From: Diplonema papillatum
Lineage: Eukaryota; Euglenozoa; Diplonemea; Diplonemida; Diplonemidae
Direction of reading: 5' to 3'
Length of the DNA: 64,000 bases
NCBI GenBank assembly: GCA_030068145.1
Contig: JAPJBO010000006.1
Coordinates: 124,001-188,000, forward strand
Shown here: piece by piece, positions 31,160-43,349 of the stretch
Numbering within the stretch: position 1 is the stretch's first letter
Layout of the letters: every line of letters starts with the position of its first letter
The notes under the pieces: generated by a model
Seen by the model: only the letters and a program-made list of their open reading frames with translations
What the model was told of the DNA's origin: nothing
Databases searched by the model: none
Position numbers and translations under genes: made by a program

Positions 31160-32734
31160 TTCCCGACGACAACTAGTGTCAGACTAGCCTACCCGAAGGC
31201 AGTTGGCTTCTGGCCAGTTCTCTACCGCGGAAGTTCAGGACAGGTTTTCAGGGTGCGTAAAACAGAAAGAATGATCTGGGGACGGTAGAGCGAAGAACAC
31301 AGGTCTGGACAGTACTTCGCAAGGCAGGGTTGGCGAAGTACCTCGCTGACCTGCAACTTCGTTGAAACATCTTCCAGGTGCGCTTCGGGTTTCCACGTTC
31401 TTTCCATCCTGCCTTCCGGACTCCTTTGCCAAGCTGCAAAGTTGAAACCTTTTTTGTTCCGAACGAGGGGTTCATTTTTCCCCATGAGATGTTCCGTATC
31501 GGCAGCGGTAGTCGCAAACGCTCACGACTGATTCCCGGAGCAGGTTCACAGGAATGTACTGCGGGTGATGCGAAGAAATGTGAAAACGGGTTTTGCCCAG
31601 AGGCTTTTCGTGTTATTTTGCAAATGCTTTGAGTTATCTTTGTCTGTACTTTCAGTCGTCTTCTCAACCATGGTTAAGTGCGCAAATGGTGCGGAAACAA
31701 CAATTCTTCAAGCAGGAGGTGGGGGCAACCCTTGTTTGGGCAGAAGCCTGTCTCTCACATATATTTGATCCAAGCATCAAACATATGTGAGGCAGGGGGA
31801 AAAAACCTTTAGTTAGCAGGGGGCGCTAAGGTAAACATTCTCCCTTCTATTTCCATACCTTCGAGGGAAACGGCGTCAGACCGGCGTCTCTTGCCCTGGA
31901 GACTTCCGTCCACGTGTTCACCTTCTCAGCGACGATCCCGTGCGCCACTCTGCCGGAACCGCTGCTGGGTGTGCGAGGTGACGGTGAACACTTGCTGACA
32001 CGGACTAGCACTTTATCTCTCCTACTTGTCGTGCGCGGAAACAATCTCCATTCTGTACGCACTGTCACTTTTTGTACCGTCCTGTGCTTATGAGCGTGTC
32101 CGCAGAGACCATAGACGACAGATCATAGACCGATAGATATAGACCATGGACCGATAGCTCATGGACCGAACAGGCGGTTCAGAGCTTTCATCTGGACGTG
32201 GCCGAAGGCAGACCAAGCACGCAGGATCTTCTTGGGGTTGGGCTGCAGTGCAACCCCCTGCTCCCCGATGCGGTTTGGGTTTGTGATGTTTTTCCTTAAG
32301 GAATTGCCTAGGAATTGCCTTGTGGGGATGATTTCGCCTTGTTTTCGCGTTCTGCGGCCAATATTTCAGCCTAAACGAGCGTCCGACCACTTTCCCCGTC
32401 CTTTCGGGGCGTTTTATGGGCACCGCAGTGGTAGGTTTCTAGTTTTGAATTTCCGGTGACCCCCAGTTTGGGTTTCTGATGTTTTTCCTCAAGGAATTAA
32501 TTTCATGCCGGCCGGTAGGCACCATGAAGAAAAGACGCTCGGCGCGGTGGGCAGAGCTCAAGAATTTTCAAGTAAAAAGACACCAACCGGCACAACCTGT
32601 ACCTTGCGAAGACCGCGAGGGAGGAAACACGCACCCAGCTTTTTAGAGTGAAAGTTTTTGTGTGTTTTTTTTTCACGTGCTGAAGTTGGGCCAACCAGCA
32701 GTGGAAACGGAAATGAAGGCGAAACTGGAATTGC
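31160..32734. other. Repeat-bearing spacer: family H and N copies
   Basis: Family H copy at 31165-31240 (GTGTCAGACTAGCCTACCCG); family N copy at 31575-31695; a hairpin block at 31730-31795 with TTTGATCCAAGCATCAAA. No gene recognised; frames of 100-140 codons are low in coding character. Confidence 0.4.
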
Positions 32735-32955
32735 TACGACGTACTGCTGCTTGGACTTCGAACGGAAGGGAGGAAATATAGGGGTAGAGGGGCAAATACA
32801 ATACAAACGCAACATGGTTTGTTCTTCGCTTACACCACCGTGATTTCACTCAGGACTTTTCCCAGTTGTGCTTGTGTCTTGGGATGTCTTCGGTTCTTTG
32901 TTTGGCAGCTTTGTCGAGCATTTCCTTCCAAGCTGGCGCTTTTGTAAAAAAGATT
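32735..32955 (+). repeat. Dispersed repeat family B, copy 3
   Basis: GAAGGGAGGAAATATAGGGG, CAAATACAATACAAACGCAA, CGCTTACACCACCGTG and 3' end CATTTCCTTCCAAGCTGGCG CTTTTGTAAAAAAGA. See 4232-4515. Slightly shorter in the middle. Confidence 0.65.
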
Positions 32956-33609
32956 GATGTACTTTCGCTAAGGGGGCTTCTTTTAGAAAGTAAGTGAGTG
33001 TCATGGACAGTATCGACGGACTGGAGCAAGAGTCGGCAACAGAAGGCATTTCCAAACGCATCCCCGCATGAAACAAGGCTTCCGCGAATGAACTGGAAAA
33101 TCGCGTGGACCTGCGAAGTCTGTAGCCGCCGGAACCCGCGGCCCGAGATCAGTAGTGTACCGTAATCGGAATAATTTTGAACTGGACTAAAGCTGGAACG
33201 GGTAAATGGCAGACCGGGTGAAACCTGGGACAAACCCGGGTGTCCCAGGTAGTCACCTGCGTGACTGCACCAGTGGTGGTCCTGATGACAGCGGCATCTA
33301 GGGGTCGGGCTGAGTATTGAGCACCCGAAGGCGCGGACAAACACCAGGGTCGTGATATTCTGCAAAGTACGCAAAGTCGCATACCCCGAAAGAAAATGCC
33401 GAGCCGGGTAAAACCTGGGACCCGGTTCAACATTAATCCAATTACGGTACACCAACCCCTCGGCAGCCGCAACAACGACCGTTGAAACAACCCCATACGA
33501 TACACGTACGGCGGGACTATTTCGAATTCGGGCCTGCTTTGCGCTGTTGGAGCTACTACGAGCAGCCGTTTGCGGAGCGAAACCGCGAGTTTTTCTTTAA
33601 AAGCGAAGC

Positions 33610-33722
33610 TCCTAGTACAAGCTCCTGCTTTGTAAGAAATACTCCGGGGAGTGTGCTGTAGCCCGCACGAAACACAGGTAAATCTGGGTTTAGTGCCCGG
33701 GTGCAAGCGTCCAACACTGTTG
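33610..33722 (-). repeat. Family A fragment (minus strand)
   Basis: Reverse complement reads CGCTTGCACCCGGGCACTAA, ACCCAGATTTACCTGTGTTT, CGTGCGGGCTACAGCAC, AGTATTTCTTACAAAGCAGG. It is the 3' half of family A with an internal deletion. Confidence 0.6.
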
Positions 33723-33899
33723 AGCCAAATCACCCCCTGCCCGATTGAATGTTGTCGAGCCTTCTAGTTTGGGTTAAAATGCAAAGAATCTGCGGCGATA
33801 ATCTGCATCGAGTTGCCGCAGCAGCCTTGTAGCAGAACGTTATCACCGCGTGATCGTGCTCAGGTCGTTTTCAGGGGGGGGGGGGCCCCGGCTATGTAG

Positions 33900-35103
33900 G
33901 ATGGAAACGTTGGAAACGTTTCCGTTTCCGTTTCCGTTTCCGTTTCCTTCTTTTTGGCGGTGGATGGAAACGCCGTTTCTTTTCAAAAGAAACGGCTGGT
34001 ATGCCACTAGTATACTGGCTGAAGGTCCGACCGGAAATGTGTTCCGAACGGCGGACCCCGCAATCCAGTGGGAAACCATGGACAAGGAGGCTCCGAAAAG
34101 AGGGAGGAAAGAAGCATAAGAGTTGCGACCGCGTGGAGCAGACGCAACCACACGCATCCGGTTGTGCTGACTTTGAGGTCTGCAGCTCTTTACACCAATG
34201 GCTGTTGTGGCGACGATGCTCTGTTATGCGAGGCTGTTGGCCAACGCGCTGAAGACGATCGGGAAAGCACAAATAGACTCTACAGATACGATCGTTCAGC
34301 GCCACAGGCTACAAGACCGGGGTCTTTCGGCGGTGTAAGACAAAGAGGGAGTGCAATCAGCATCAGGAGGTGAGAAGGGCACACGTATGCCGGGGCAATG
34401 TTGAACCCGCCAGAAAAGCGATGGCCACGCAGTAACGTGTGCGTTAAACATCGCTTGCCACAGTGCACCTTGCATACGACGTCGGGTGGCAACCGTCACC
34501 GGAAGGGGCGGTGTTGTCGGAGCATAGACAACGACGGCAGGAAGAAACCACCAACAATGCAGAAGAGGACGGCAGATTCAACAAGCCCCACTCACATGAG
34601 AACGTGGGTTGGAAGCAGCAGAAGACGAAGTGGTAGGCACAGAAGAGTGGAATCTGGTGTCAGAAAACATCCACATGTGACGACATTCTGCATCATTAGC
34701 TTGTGGTTACCTATTTGCTCGTGTCAGATCGCCGACGAAAGAAAGCGGTGAGCACCGGCGACTGCTCTGCACAAACGAGGCCGCGACGACACACAAGAAG
34801 GGGCCGAGCCAAGTCGAAGAACAGCCCAGGAAGGGCCCTGAAAAGTCAGAGAGCCCGCCAGAAGACGGAGGAAGAGAAGTGCCCGCTGGTAGATCAAAAG
34901 AAGAAGGTCTGAAAGGAAAGCCAAAATTTGGCTGGAAACGGACACCCGACGGACACACAGAAGGACCCGTGAAGTGGTATCTTATAGGACCCCTCAGCAT
35001 GAAGAGCCTTCCGGCGTTTCTTTTAAAAGAAACGGAAACGTTTCCGTTTCCGTTTCCGTTTCCTTATTTCGAAAAAACTAAAAGAAACGGCGTTTCCATC
35101 CAA
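33900..35103. repeat. Inverted GGAAAC-repeat arms around a ~1-kb segment
   Basis: Left arm 33903-33998 has (TTTCCG)n, then TGGATGGAAACGCCGTTTCT and a hairpin CGTTTCTTTTCAAAAGAAAC. Right arm 35013-35103 has the same parts inverted: a hairpin GTTTCTTTTAAAAGAAAC, (TTTCCG)n, and GAAACGGCGTTTCCATCCA. The shared terminal stretch GGATGGAAACGCCGTTTCTTTT is a perfect 22-bp inverted pair. The inner ~1 kb has open frames with basic composition but no family I recognise. Probably an unclassified DNA element. Confidence 0.5.
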
Positions 35104-35584
35104 CTTAGCCCTAGGGGGGGGGGTAGGTGAATTCGCTCATCGTGTTTGGCAGGGGTTCTCTTTCTAGACTCCGGCGGTCGTGTAGGCGTTCGGCGGGACG
35201 GACCCGAGCGCAGAACACGCGTTTTTCCTATCGCCAAAAAGCGCTGTTCGATAATGGGAGATTGCGCCCGCCTCCCGTTGCGGCGCTGCATGGCCCACCT
35301 TCGAACAGAAACAGTCTAAAAATCAGACTCGGCGCTGAAAAGCGCGAACGGGAGCACGGACCGGTCAGGTGGTGACGACCTGTGTGCACCCGGCGGAGGG
35401 CGGGTAGCGGGCAGTATGGGCCCCCAGGGGCAAACGTCCCGCCCCCCGGGAAGGTGGGGTTCCAACGATTTGCTGGTGTAATTTGGGCATTTGGGATTTT
35501 AGGGATGCTCTCCGGGAGTGTGTTTCTTGAGTCTCCAGGTGACATTTCAGCCGGGTTCCTTTATCCCCAACGTGTTGTAAAGGA

Positions 35585-35732
35585 GGGGGGTCGAATAATA
35601 ACAGCTATTTGACACACGTCTGGTTGCCTAAAAACACTACCACTATGATCCTGCTACTGTTTGGCTACCCGGAACTTTTTTTTATTATTCGACAAATCGA
35701 ATAATAACACAGGTGTTATTATTCGACCCCCC
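35585..35732. mobile_element. Small MITE-like element with nested palindrome (148 bp)
   Basis: Perfect 19-bp terminal inverted repeats GGGGGGTCGAATAATAACA (35585-35603) and its complement (35714-35732). Inside, next to the right end, is a second hairpin built from the same word: TTATTATTCGA-CAAA-TCGAATAATAA (35682-35707). The word TCGAATAATAA thus occurs four times in alternating orientation. No obvious target duplication. Confidence 0.65.
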
Positions 35733-36556
35733 TTAACTGAAGCTGGTGGCTGCGGTGGAGAGAGGTTTGTCAGCACGGTGCCATGGAAGGGCATATAGGT
35801 GTGGCTGACACTTCTCGTTGTTGGTCTCTGAACCCAAGAAGGAATCATCAAAAAGATCGTAGGACGACGAACTTATGTTCTTGAATCCCTCGTGTTCTCG
35901 GACTGTATTTCCCCAAACGTATGCCGAGGGCTGAACTAGAGGCAAGAAACGACACAAGAGGACGCTGATGCTGATTTGACTGCCGTTACGGGGGAGGGAG
36001 GAGTAACGGAGGGACCTCCAATCAAGGGGGTCGTATTCGTACTGCAGGGCGTGAAAGTTTATCATCTGAAATGGCCGTGCAATCGCGTTGAGTGCGTTCG
36101 TTCCCTGCAACTGTATACACCTGGTGGTAGTTTCGAACTTGGCCGCTGCACAAATACCGCCTCCCCCCGGGGACCTCCCCCCCCCGTAACCGGCACCGTC
36201 AATGGCGAGCCCCACGTGTGCCGCGTCTATGCCTCTGTGACACCCTTGAAAATGTCAACCGAAGGGAGCGGAAACTGGAACCAACTCTGACAGCTGCCCG
36301 GGGTGCTTCAACCCCGTTCAGAAAACGAACAACAGAATCAAGGACCAAAAATGGGCTCGGATGCGTCGAGGAATGAGGCGACCGAAGGGCTCGGGGAGTT
36401 CCTAGGGAAACCCCCTCCTGTATTGGACTTGGCCCAACTTTATAACATGAAATGTTGGAGGAAATGAGAAGGCTCGTCACACCGCAAACCCTTGGCGTTC
36501 TGAATCCAGCTTTACGTAATAACGCGGCCCTGCGTTCAGCAACGGCAACTCTCTTC

Positions 36557-36803
<247 letters not shown>

Positions 36804-36812
36804 GCTCAAGCA

Positions 36813-36838
36813 TGGCTCCCGTGGTACCACGGGAGCCA
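36813..36838. repeat. Perfect 26-bp palindrome
   Basis: TGGCTCCCGTGGT then ACCACGGGAGCCA, with no spacer. It lies 9 bp after the ATC microsatellite and 25 bp before a family F repeat. Confidence 0.9.
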
Positions 36839-36864
36839 AGCTTCACGTGTTCGGCGGTACGGCG

Positions 36865-37090
36865 GAGCCACGGGCCTACGGGTCAAGTTGCTACCGATTC
36901 CCCAACTAAAGCATCAAGGCGTGGCGCACCTTGGGGCTTGGCGCTTGCGCTGACCACAAGCTCGTCGAGACGGTCAGCCGCAGGGCAGAGCGGACGGGGT
37001 TGTGGCACTGTGCTGCCTCCGACTCAAGCTTTACAAACTGTGGTTGACCGTCACGTTCCTGGACCAGGAGCGGCGTTTTTCTTTTCTTCT
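36865..37090 (-). repeat. Dispersed repeat family F, copy 2
   Basis: Reverse complement of 2185-2375, roughly 90% alike by eye: AAGTTGCTACCGATT, CTTGGGGCTTGGCGCTTGCG, CTCGTCGAGACGGTCAGCCG, GTTGACCGTCACGTTCCTGG, ACCAGGAGCGG. The extra length is mostly in the left third. Confidence 0.7.
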
Positions 37091-37599
37091 TCTTCTTCTT
37101 CTTCTTGGCGATTCCAGATGTACATGGGGTGCTAGGTCCAAACCAACCTCTTGACGCACGTGGTTTCCTTCCGGCCTTTTTAGATAGAAAATTCGGTTGA
37201 GACTATAACCGGAGTATAACGTTCGAAGAGCGTCAAGTGGGGTGAGAACATTTCCGAAATTGGGGCTTGCACTGATAAACCAAGTACGGGTTTTCAGCAT
37301 CAGCTGACAATGACAAGGCAAATGTTTATTACTGCCGTTCGCGCACAAGGTGCAGTGTTTTTTGACAGCCGGGCGCGAAGGAGGTGTGAGAGAACTGTTA
37401 TTATTCTATGCTTCGCTTCCCATTTTAAACCTCTCGTTTCGTTCGTGTGCATGCCCTTGTTCCGGAAAATGTTCCTTTACAAATTTACTTACTCATCGAA
37501 ACTTACAACGCGGGTTAAAAAAGAAAGTAAGCCGCCTTCGATTTTTATGCTTTCTCAAAACTACTGTGTCGACGCTTTCCGAACAGAAACGCTGTTTCT

Positions 37600-38085
37600 T
37601 TTCCTCCAACGACAGCAAGTGCCAGACTAGCCCACCGAAGGCGGTTGGCTTCTATTGGCAGGGTTTCCTCTACCGGCGGAAGTTTTTTGGGTTAGCCACC
37701 CGGTGTGCGCGCGATCAGCCGCCTTGCCGGCTGATTAAACTTCGAGCCTTTTTGCCGAACCGCAGACTCGCACGAAATCAGCCGAATTTCGACAGGGTAA
37801 GCTTTGGCGATGCCGCCCGTGGGGGCGGAATCAGCGTGATGCACAAGCCGGGCAAAAACCTTCTGATCGGCTCACCTTCCAAAAATCAGCCCGCTGATTA
37901 CCAGCCGCCCCGACGGCGGGATCTCTACTAATCCCTCCCTCTGGGGTCCCAGGACGATAATCGTACAACCCTCGCGAAAGCTTTGACGCCAGGTAGATCA
38001 GACTAGCCCAAGCCCACGAGAAGGCGGTTGATTTCTTTGGGCAGGTTTTCTCTACCGGCAGAAGTTGTTTGGAATGACTAATTCT
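37600..38085 (+). repeat. Two family H copies
   Basis: 37600-37700 (AGTGCCAGACTAGCCCACCG, CAGGGTTTCCTCTACCGGCG, GAAGTTTTTTGGGTTAG) and 37985-38085 (AGACTAGCCCAAGCCCACGA, GGCAGGTTTTCTCTACCGGC, AGAAGTTGTTTGG). Same orientation, about 385 bp apart. Confidence 0.65.
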
Positions 38086-38514
38086 TTGAGGGCTTTAGGG
38101 CTCGGGCTAGTCATACCCGCAGAGGGTCCCAGGGTGCGAGGAGGAAGGGGGAGGGAATGAGATGGCCCATGCTTTTGCTATCAGGTTTACCAAATCCGAG
38201 GAATGGCCAGGTCAGCCGCGAGACCTTTTAGGAAGGAAACCCCTACAAGGACCCTAAAAGGAACGTAAAAGGAACCTCAAAGGACCCTAAATGGAACCTC
38301 GCAAAAGGCCTACGATGGCAACAAGAGAACCGCACTAGAACCTGGGAAAAATTCCAGTGGGTAGCGACGCATTCTCCGTTGCGGACCAACACTTAAAGAA
38401 TGCTCCTTGTCCCGGCTTTGCCGACTAGGTCACTCTACGCCCGGACAGATTTTGACGAAACCCTTCGTAGTTCAGGGCCTTTCTTCTTGGGTTGAACCGA
38501 ACCTTCGCGTTCGG

Positions 38515-38884
38515 TGAAGAGATGTGGAAACGGGGTTTCACCTAGAGGCTTTCCGTGTTCTTGTGCAGGTGCTTTGAGTTATATCTGTGTCAAGGTTTCC
38601 GTACGTTTTCTTAACCACGGTTAAGTGCGCAATGGTGGTCAGCCGAAGCTGGTGAAGCTCGAGAAAAATACTCGAGGGGTTGCCTTGTGCTTACTTCGAA
38701 GGAGGTTAGGGGGGGGAGAGACCATACAACTACAAACTGGGTCTTTTTCGTTGAACGCTTACGCCCGCCACTGAACCCAGTTATACCTGTGTTTCCTGTC
38801 GGCGACGCAGCACATTTTACCTCCGTTGATCTTTCGCAACTGGCAGCCTCCTCAAGTATTTCCTACAGGGCGGGTGCTCTTACA
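38515..38884 (+). repeat. Family N copy followed by family A copy 5
   Basis: 38515-38660 carries GGTTTCACCTAGAGGCTTTC and TTAACCACGGTTAAGTGCGC. 38667-38884 is family A (CTCGAGGGGTTGCCTTGTGC ... AAGTATTTCCTACAGGGCGG). A run of loosely repeated AAGGAACC words lies at 38240-38300. Confidence 0.6.
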
Positions 38885-39444
38885 AACAAGAAAAGAGTTG
38901 CTTTCCCCTCGCATTTTCTCACGAAAGGGGCGGGCCGCCAATCGTTTCTTTCGACTCCCGAGATCACGAGCAGAACTCAAGAGCCGTTCAATCATTCGTT
39001 TCCCGCAGGATCGAATTCCAACAGATACGTCCATAGAAAATGGAAGTTTCTTGGGTAAACGACAGGACCATCTGTCCAGGAAAAGTAGAGGAAACACGAT
39101 TTCCCGTGAATGAAAGGCTGGCACAAACGCAATACGATCTTCGTTTCTAACGACGATAGGGGGTAATGGGACAAAATCGACGCTGGGATTCTGTGTGCCG
39201 TCGGGCAGGTGAAGAGCCCCTCCTATCCCTTCGGCTGGGCGGGAAGTTGTAGCCTGCCCCGCGCAGCGGGACAAACCTTGTCGAGGATGTTTCGTTTGGG
39301 GGCATTTGGGGTCCCTTCCATAGTTTTCCTACCGCGGTGCAGTACTGTACAGTTGCACCTAGACACGAGTGGTTTGGACCTGATTCTACATACCGGTATT
39401 TCTTTTCTCTTCTTGCGTCAGGCATGCAGAGTTGTTAGCTTTTT

Positions 39445-39905
39445 AGCTCCAGCTGCTGAGGCTAAACTCCACCGCGTCCGTTTAAAGACACTTCGGGCTC
39501 CTCTATTTTTTCAGAGTGAAAGTTTGCTTTGGGATCCGGGGTTTTAGCGTCTCCAGGTGAACATCGTCGAAAGGGTTCTTTTACAGCATTCTAGCTCCAG
39601 CTGCTGAGGCTAAACTCCACCGCGTCCGTTTAAAGACACTTCGGGCTTCTCTATTTTTTCAGAGTGAAAGTTTGCTTTGGGATCCGGGGTTTTAGCGTCT
39701 CCAGGTGAACATCGTCGAAAGGGTTCTTTTACAGCATTTTCGCTCCAGCTGCTGAGCCAGGACTCCGCCGTGTTCGTATCTGCCGCGAAGCGCCCGTTTA
39801 AAGACACTTCGGGCTCCTCTTCTTTTTCAGAGAAAGGTTTGGGATCCGGGGTTTCAAAGTCTCCCCGGTGAACATTGTCGATAAAGCGTTCTTTTAGAGG
39901 TACCA
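39445..39905 (+). repeat. 148-bp tandem repeat, three units
   Basis: Units start at 39445, 39593 and 39741. Each has AGCTCCAGCTGCTGAGGC, CGTTTAAAGACACTTCGGGC, AGTGAAAGTTTGCTTTGGGA, TCCGGGGTTTTAGCGTCTCC and AAAGGGTTCTTTTACAGC. Unit 3 has a 17-bp insertion and a shortened core. The second half of each unit is the dispersed upstream-element half seen elsewhere, so a dispersed repeat has been amplified in place. Confidence 0.9.
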
Positions 39906-40704
39906 TATGTTTTTTTGGCATATTTAGTAGTAGGAGTAGCAGTGCGTGTGCGTGTGTTGCTTTGTTGCCGACTATTCGACTTTTTTAGCGTTTTTTTTTT
40001 TTAATGGGAAGCTTGCGAGATGACGGAACGGCTTGCATCCTCAGGTGCGGCAACGTTCCAGGGGTCTCAGCCACGGGTTGTTTCCGACGTGCTCTTTTCT
40101 CGATGCTCGAAGATACAGCATTTGCTGGCACGAAGGCAAGCAAAGCTCCGCAATCAAAGTGAAGGTTGTGCTTCGACCGTCACGTTCCTGGACCAGGAAC
40201 GGTCTTTTTCTTTTTTTCTTTTTCTTCTTCTTCTTCTTCCCCGACGACAGCTTGTTCGTCCGACTAGCCACCCAGGGGAAGGTGTATGATCTGCGTTGCT
40301 TGGTCTTAGTTCTCGTTTTCGTTACTTAGAGTGAAAGTTCGCTCGAAACTCCGAGTTTTTAGAGTGTCAGGGTGTCTACGAAAACGCACCTGCCGCTGGA
40401 GGCCACCAGCTGCGAAACCACGAAAGAGGAGATGTGCTGTAACCCACGCGAACACAAGAACAATCTCTGGGGGTAGCGCGTGCCGGGCGCAAGCGTTCGC
40501 CAAAAAAAGTGTTTGTCACAATCGTCGTGACGCCTCAGGACACGGCTTCAGAAAAAGGGGAGGCAAGGGTGGGTGGGCAAGCGAGGGGTGAAGTTACGAT
40601 GTTTTCGGGATAGCGACGGGGTTATTCAACCTGTAACGAGTGTTAGGTATTCGTCGGATATATTAATCTTCTAAGATCTGCGGTCTTATACGACAAAAAA
40701 AAAA

Positions 40705-42494
40705 GGGATAATTAGCTTGTAGCCACCAAGAAACTTTTTATTTAGCTTATAGCCACAAAAAACTTTTTATTTAGCTTATAGCCAGGAGGGCCTGAAACTT
40801 TTTATTTAGCTTATAGCCACAAAAAACTTTTTATTTAGCTTATAGCCACAAAAAACTTTTTTATTAGCTTCGAGCCACATTTTGCAAAATTTTGGTCATT
40901 TTTCTGAGTTGGCAAAATTTTGGCCGAAATTTTGGTCGAATTTTTGGTCAAACTTTTGGTCGATTTTTTGGTCGATTTTTGGTCGATTTGTTTTGGTCAA
41001 AATTTTGGCCGAAATTTTGGTCAAAATTTTCGGTCGTTTTTTTGGTCGATTTTTTTGGGTCAAAATTTTGGCCGAATTTTGGGTCAATTTCTTTGGTCGA
41101 CAATTAGACTCCAATCCCTGAGAACACACCCATGGCGGATTCGAACCATTTACCCAGCCATTGACTGTGACAACTGTGCGATTTGGATTCGAACTCAAGT
41201 TTCCAATTTCAAGTTGCAAGTTTTAAGCTTCAATGTGTGGGATACGTTTGGGGGAGTCAAGGTGATTCTGGGGTAGCGTCTAATCTCATCCCATTTCAAC
41301 TTTGCTTAGGTCTCGTTTACTTGGACCCCCTTTCTGCCGATTTGCGACTGCCGACTTGCGGCGCAACACTTTGGCAACCATTGCGTTGTTAACTCTCTTG
41401 ACCTCCAACAACCTTCTTCGTCAGCGAGTTCGTGGCGGTGTTCGTGACAGGGACTATCAGATTCCTGCAACCCGGCGGCATCTGGACGGCCGTAGTGGGA
41501 GCAAGGGGTGCAACACGCTAAAAGACTGGAAGTACCGGGCATAAATGTTGCGAGCATACGGGTGCTGAAAGAGAAACCGGGAAACATGATACATAGCTCG
41601 CAGAGTTCAGACCAGAGTACTTTTCGATGACACTCTCTTTAACGCAAACGGCGGCAAGCTCTTTGTGGACGATTTTTCAAGTCGGTTCTTATGTAGCCTT
41701 CGGGCGTAAACACACGTGGGTGACCTATCTAGACTGTTTCGAGTATCAGACTCCAAAAATTCAAGCAATGATAAGATGATACGACGTGGTGGTGTTTCGA
41801 GTGATGAGATGATAAGACGTGGAGAAGGTTGGACTCGCTCCGGGTGGGCCCGAAAACCCCTACCTGCAGCGAAGATGAACGTGTGCAAATAGGTGTGGCC
41901 ACTCCAGTAGCTGGCACAGCACGGCAAAGGGTTTTCTGGGTTCGAATTCCGTGTGTGATTTTTCTCAGATTGGCTAACAATTGACCAACTTTTTTGACCA
42001 AAATTTTTGACCGATTTTTAGAGTGAAAGTTCGCTTGAAACTCCGGGGTTTTTCTTGAACAAATTTTTTGGCCAAAATCTTTTGACCAAAAAAATTTGAC
42101 CCAAAATCTTGACCAAAATTTTTTGACCGATTTTTTTTGACCAACATTTTTGGCCAAAATTTTGACCGATTTTTTGACGATTTTTTTTGACCCAAAATTT
42201 TTGACCGATTTTTTTTGACCAAATTTTTTGGCCAATTTTTTGACCAAAAAATTTTGACCAAAAAGTTCGACCAAGTTTTCACCAGGTGGCTTTAAGCTAA
42301 AAAAAAAGTTTCAGGACCTCCTGGCTATAAGCTAAATAAAAAGTTTTTTGTGGCTATAAGCTAAATAAAAAGTTTTTTGTGGCTATAAGCTAAATAAAAA
42401 GATTTGAAAGTGCTATAAGCTAATTAAAAAGTTTTACTTTAGGTGGCTATAAGCTAAATAAAAAGTTAGCAGGTGGCTATTAGATAAAAAGCCC
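40705..42494. mobile_element. Foldback-like element with arms made of tandem repeats (~1.8 kb)
   Basis: Left arm: about six copies of an ACTTTTTATTTAGCTTATAG-CCAC unit (40709-40880), then an array built on TTTTGGTCGAAATTTTGG words (40881-41100). Right arm, inverted: CCAAAATTTTGACC words (41975-42280), then about seven copies of GGCTATAAGCTAAATAAAAA (42283-42494). An unusual variant, GCCAGGAGGGCCTGAAAC (40782), is matched in inverted position by GTTTCAGGACCTCCTGGC (42309). The ~870-bp centre has no convincing gene. Long terminal inverted repeats composed of short tandem units are typical of Foldback/FB-type elements. A half upstream-element repeat (42017-42052) has inserted in the right arm. 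Ends are approximate and no target duplication was found. Confidence 0.65.
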
Positions 42495-42499
42495 AAAAA

Positions 42500-43345
42500 A
42501 AAAAACCCCCCGATTCGCAGCTGCATTGTTTCTTCCCCTTGCTGAGCACCGGCGGCCCCCCTCCGGGTATTTTTCAATGGTGCGGTCGACGATTAACGTC
42601 GTGCTGATGTCTGGCAACTTTGCTGCTTTTGCTTGACTGCTTTTTCTTCTCTTTGGGCACCTAGTTTTGGTGTCCCCTACGCGATTCGTCGTGGACAATC
42701 CCCGTTCTCCAACCAGTTTACCTTGCAGATACGGTAGAATGCCAGAAGGGAGAGGGAAGGGTTTTGGCACAGAAATTCTGGCAAAGTAATGTGTGTACAT
42801 CGTGTGCTCCAACTCGCTGGAGTGCACCGGGTGGGGATTCCGACTTATACCCGTCCAGAACCCCGCGTTCTGAGGCAGAATGGGGTCCAAATTAGGGGAA
42901 GCCTGTTTTCCGAGCATCGAACCGTTTTCCTGGGGTTCACGGGTTCAGAAGGTTCCTGTTGGTTACATATTCGACTTTGCCAGAATATTTCTGCCCCATC
43001 CTCCCTCCCTCGTCTTGGCATAGCTCTCGCCAATTCAGCCAGGTTGCCCATCTCTGACGCTATCGGCAGGCTTCTTGCTTAATCACTCGTTGGCACCTCT
43101 ATATATTATAAACATCCCGTCACATTTGGCAAACCAGCTAGCAATCTAGTGGTTGTTGAAGGGTTAGCGGTGTTTGACTGAAATGCCGTAGAATCTTAGG
43201 CCGGCCCATGCTGGTTAGAATGCGCGCGGCGGTAGCCCTTATTGTACCGAGGTGCTAGACACGGGGCTCTGGCTCCATGTTGCTAAGAAAGCAATACTCA
43301 ACGCTCGCTGTCGACGCCTCAGACGTTGAACGACGCATGGGGAAA
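42500..43345. other. Intergenic, nothing recognised
   Basis: No gene, RNA or family copy that I could support. Confidence 0.3.
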
Positions 43346-43349
43346 AGGA

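Noticed and set aside
39610-39921. 103-codon repetitive frame over the 148-bp tandem repeat
   Set aside because: Open only because the repeat lacks stops in that frame; the unit length (148) is not a multiple of three and the peptide is not preserved between units.
40882-41121. Hydrophobic Phe/Trp-rich frame resembling a membrane protein
   Set aside because: Produced by the TTTTGGTC tandem words of the foldback arm.
41100-41960. Possible tRNA genes or tRNA-derived SINE in the centre of the foldback element
   Set aside because: GGTTCGAATCC-like B boxes occur near 41138, 41190 and 41938, but T-stems do not pair well and no acceptor, D or anticodon arms could be drawn.
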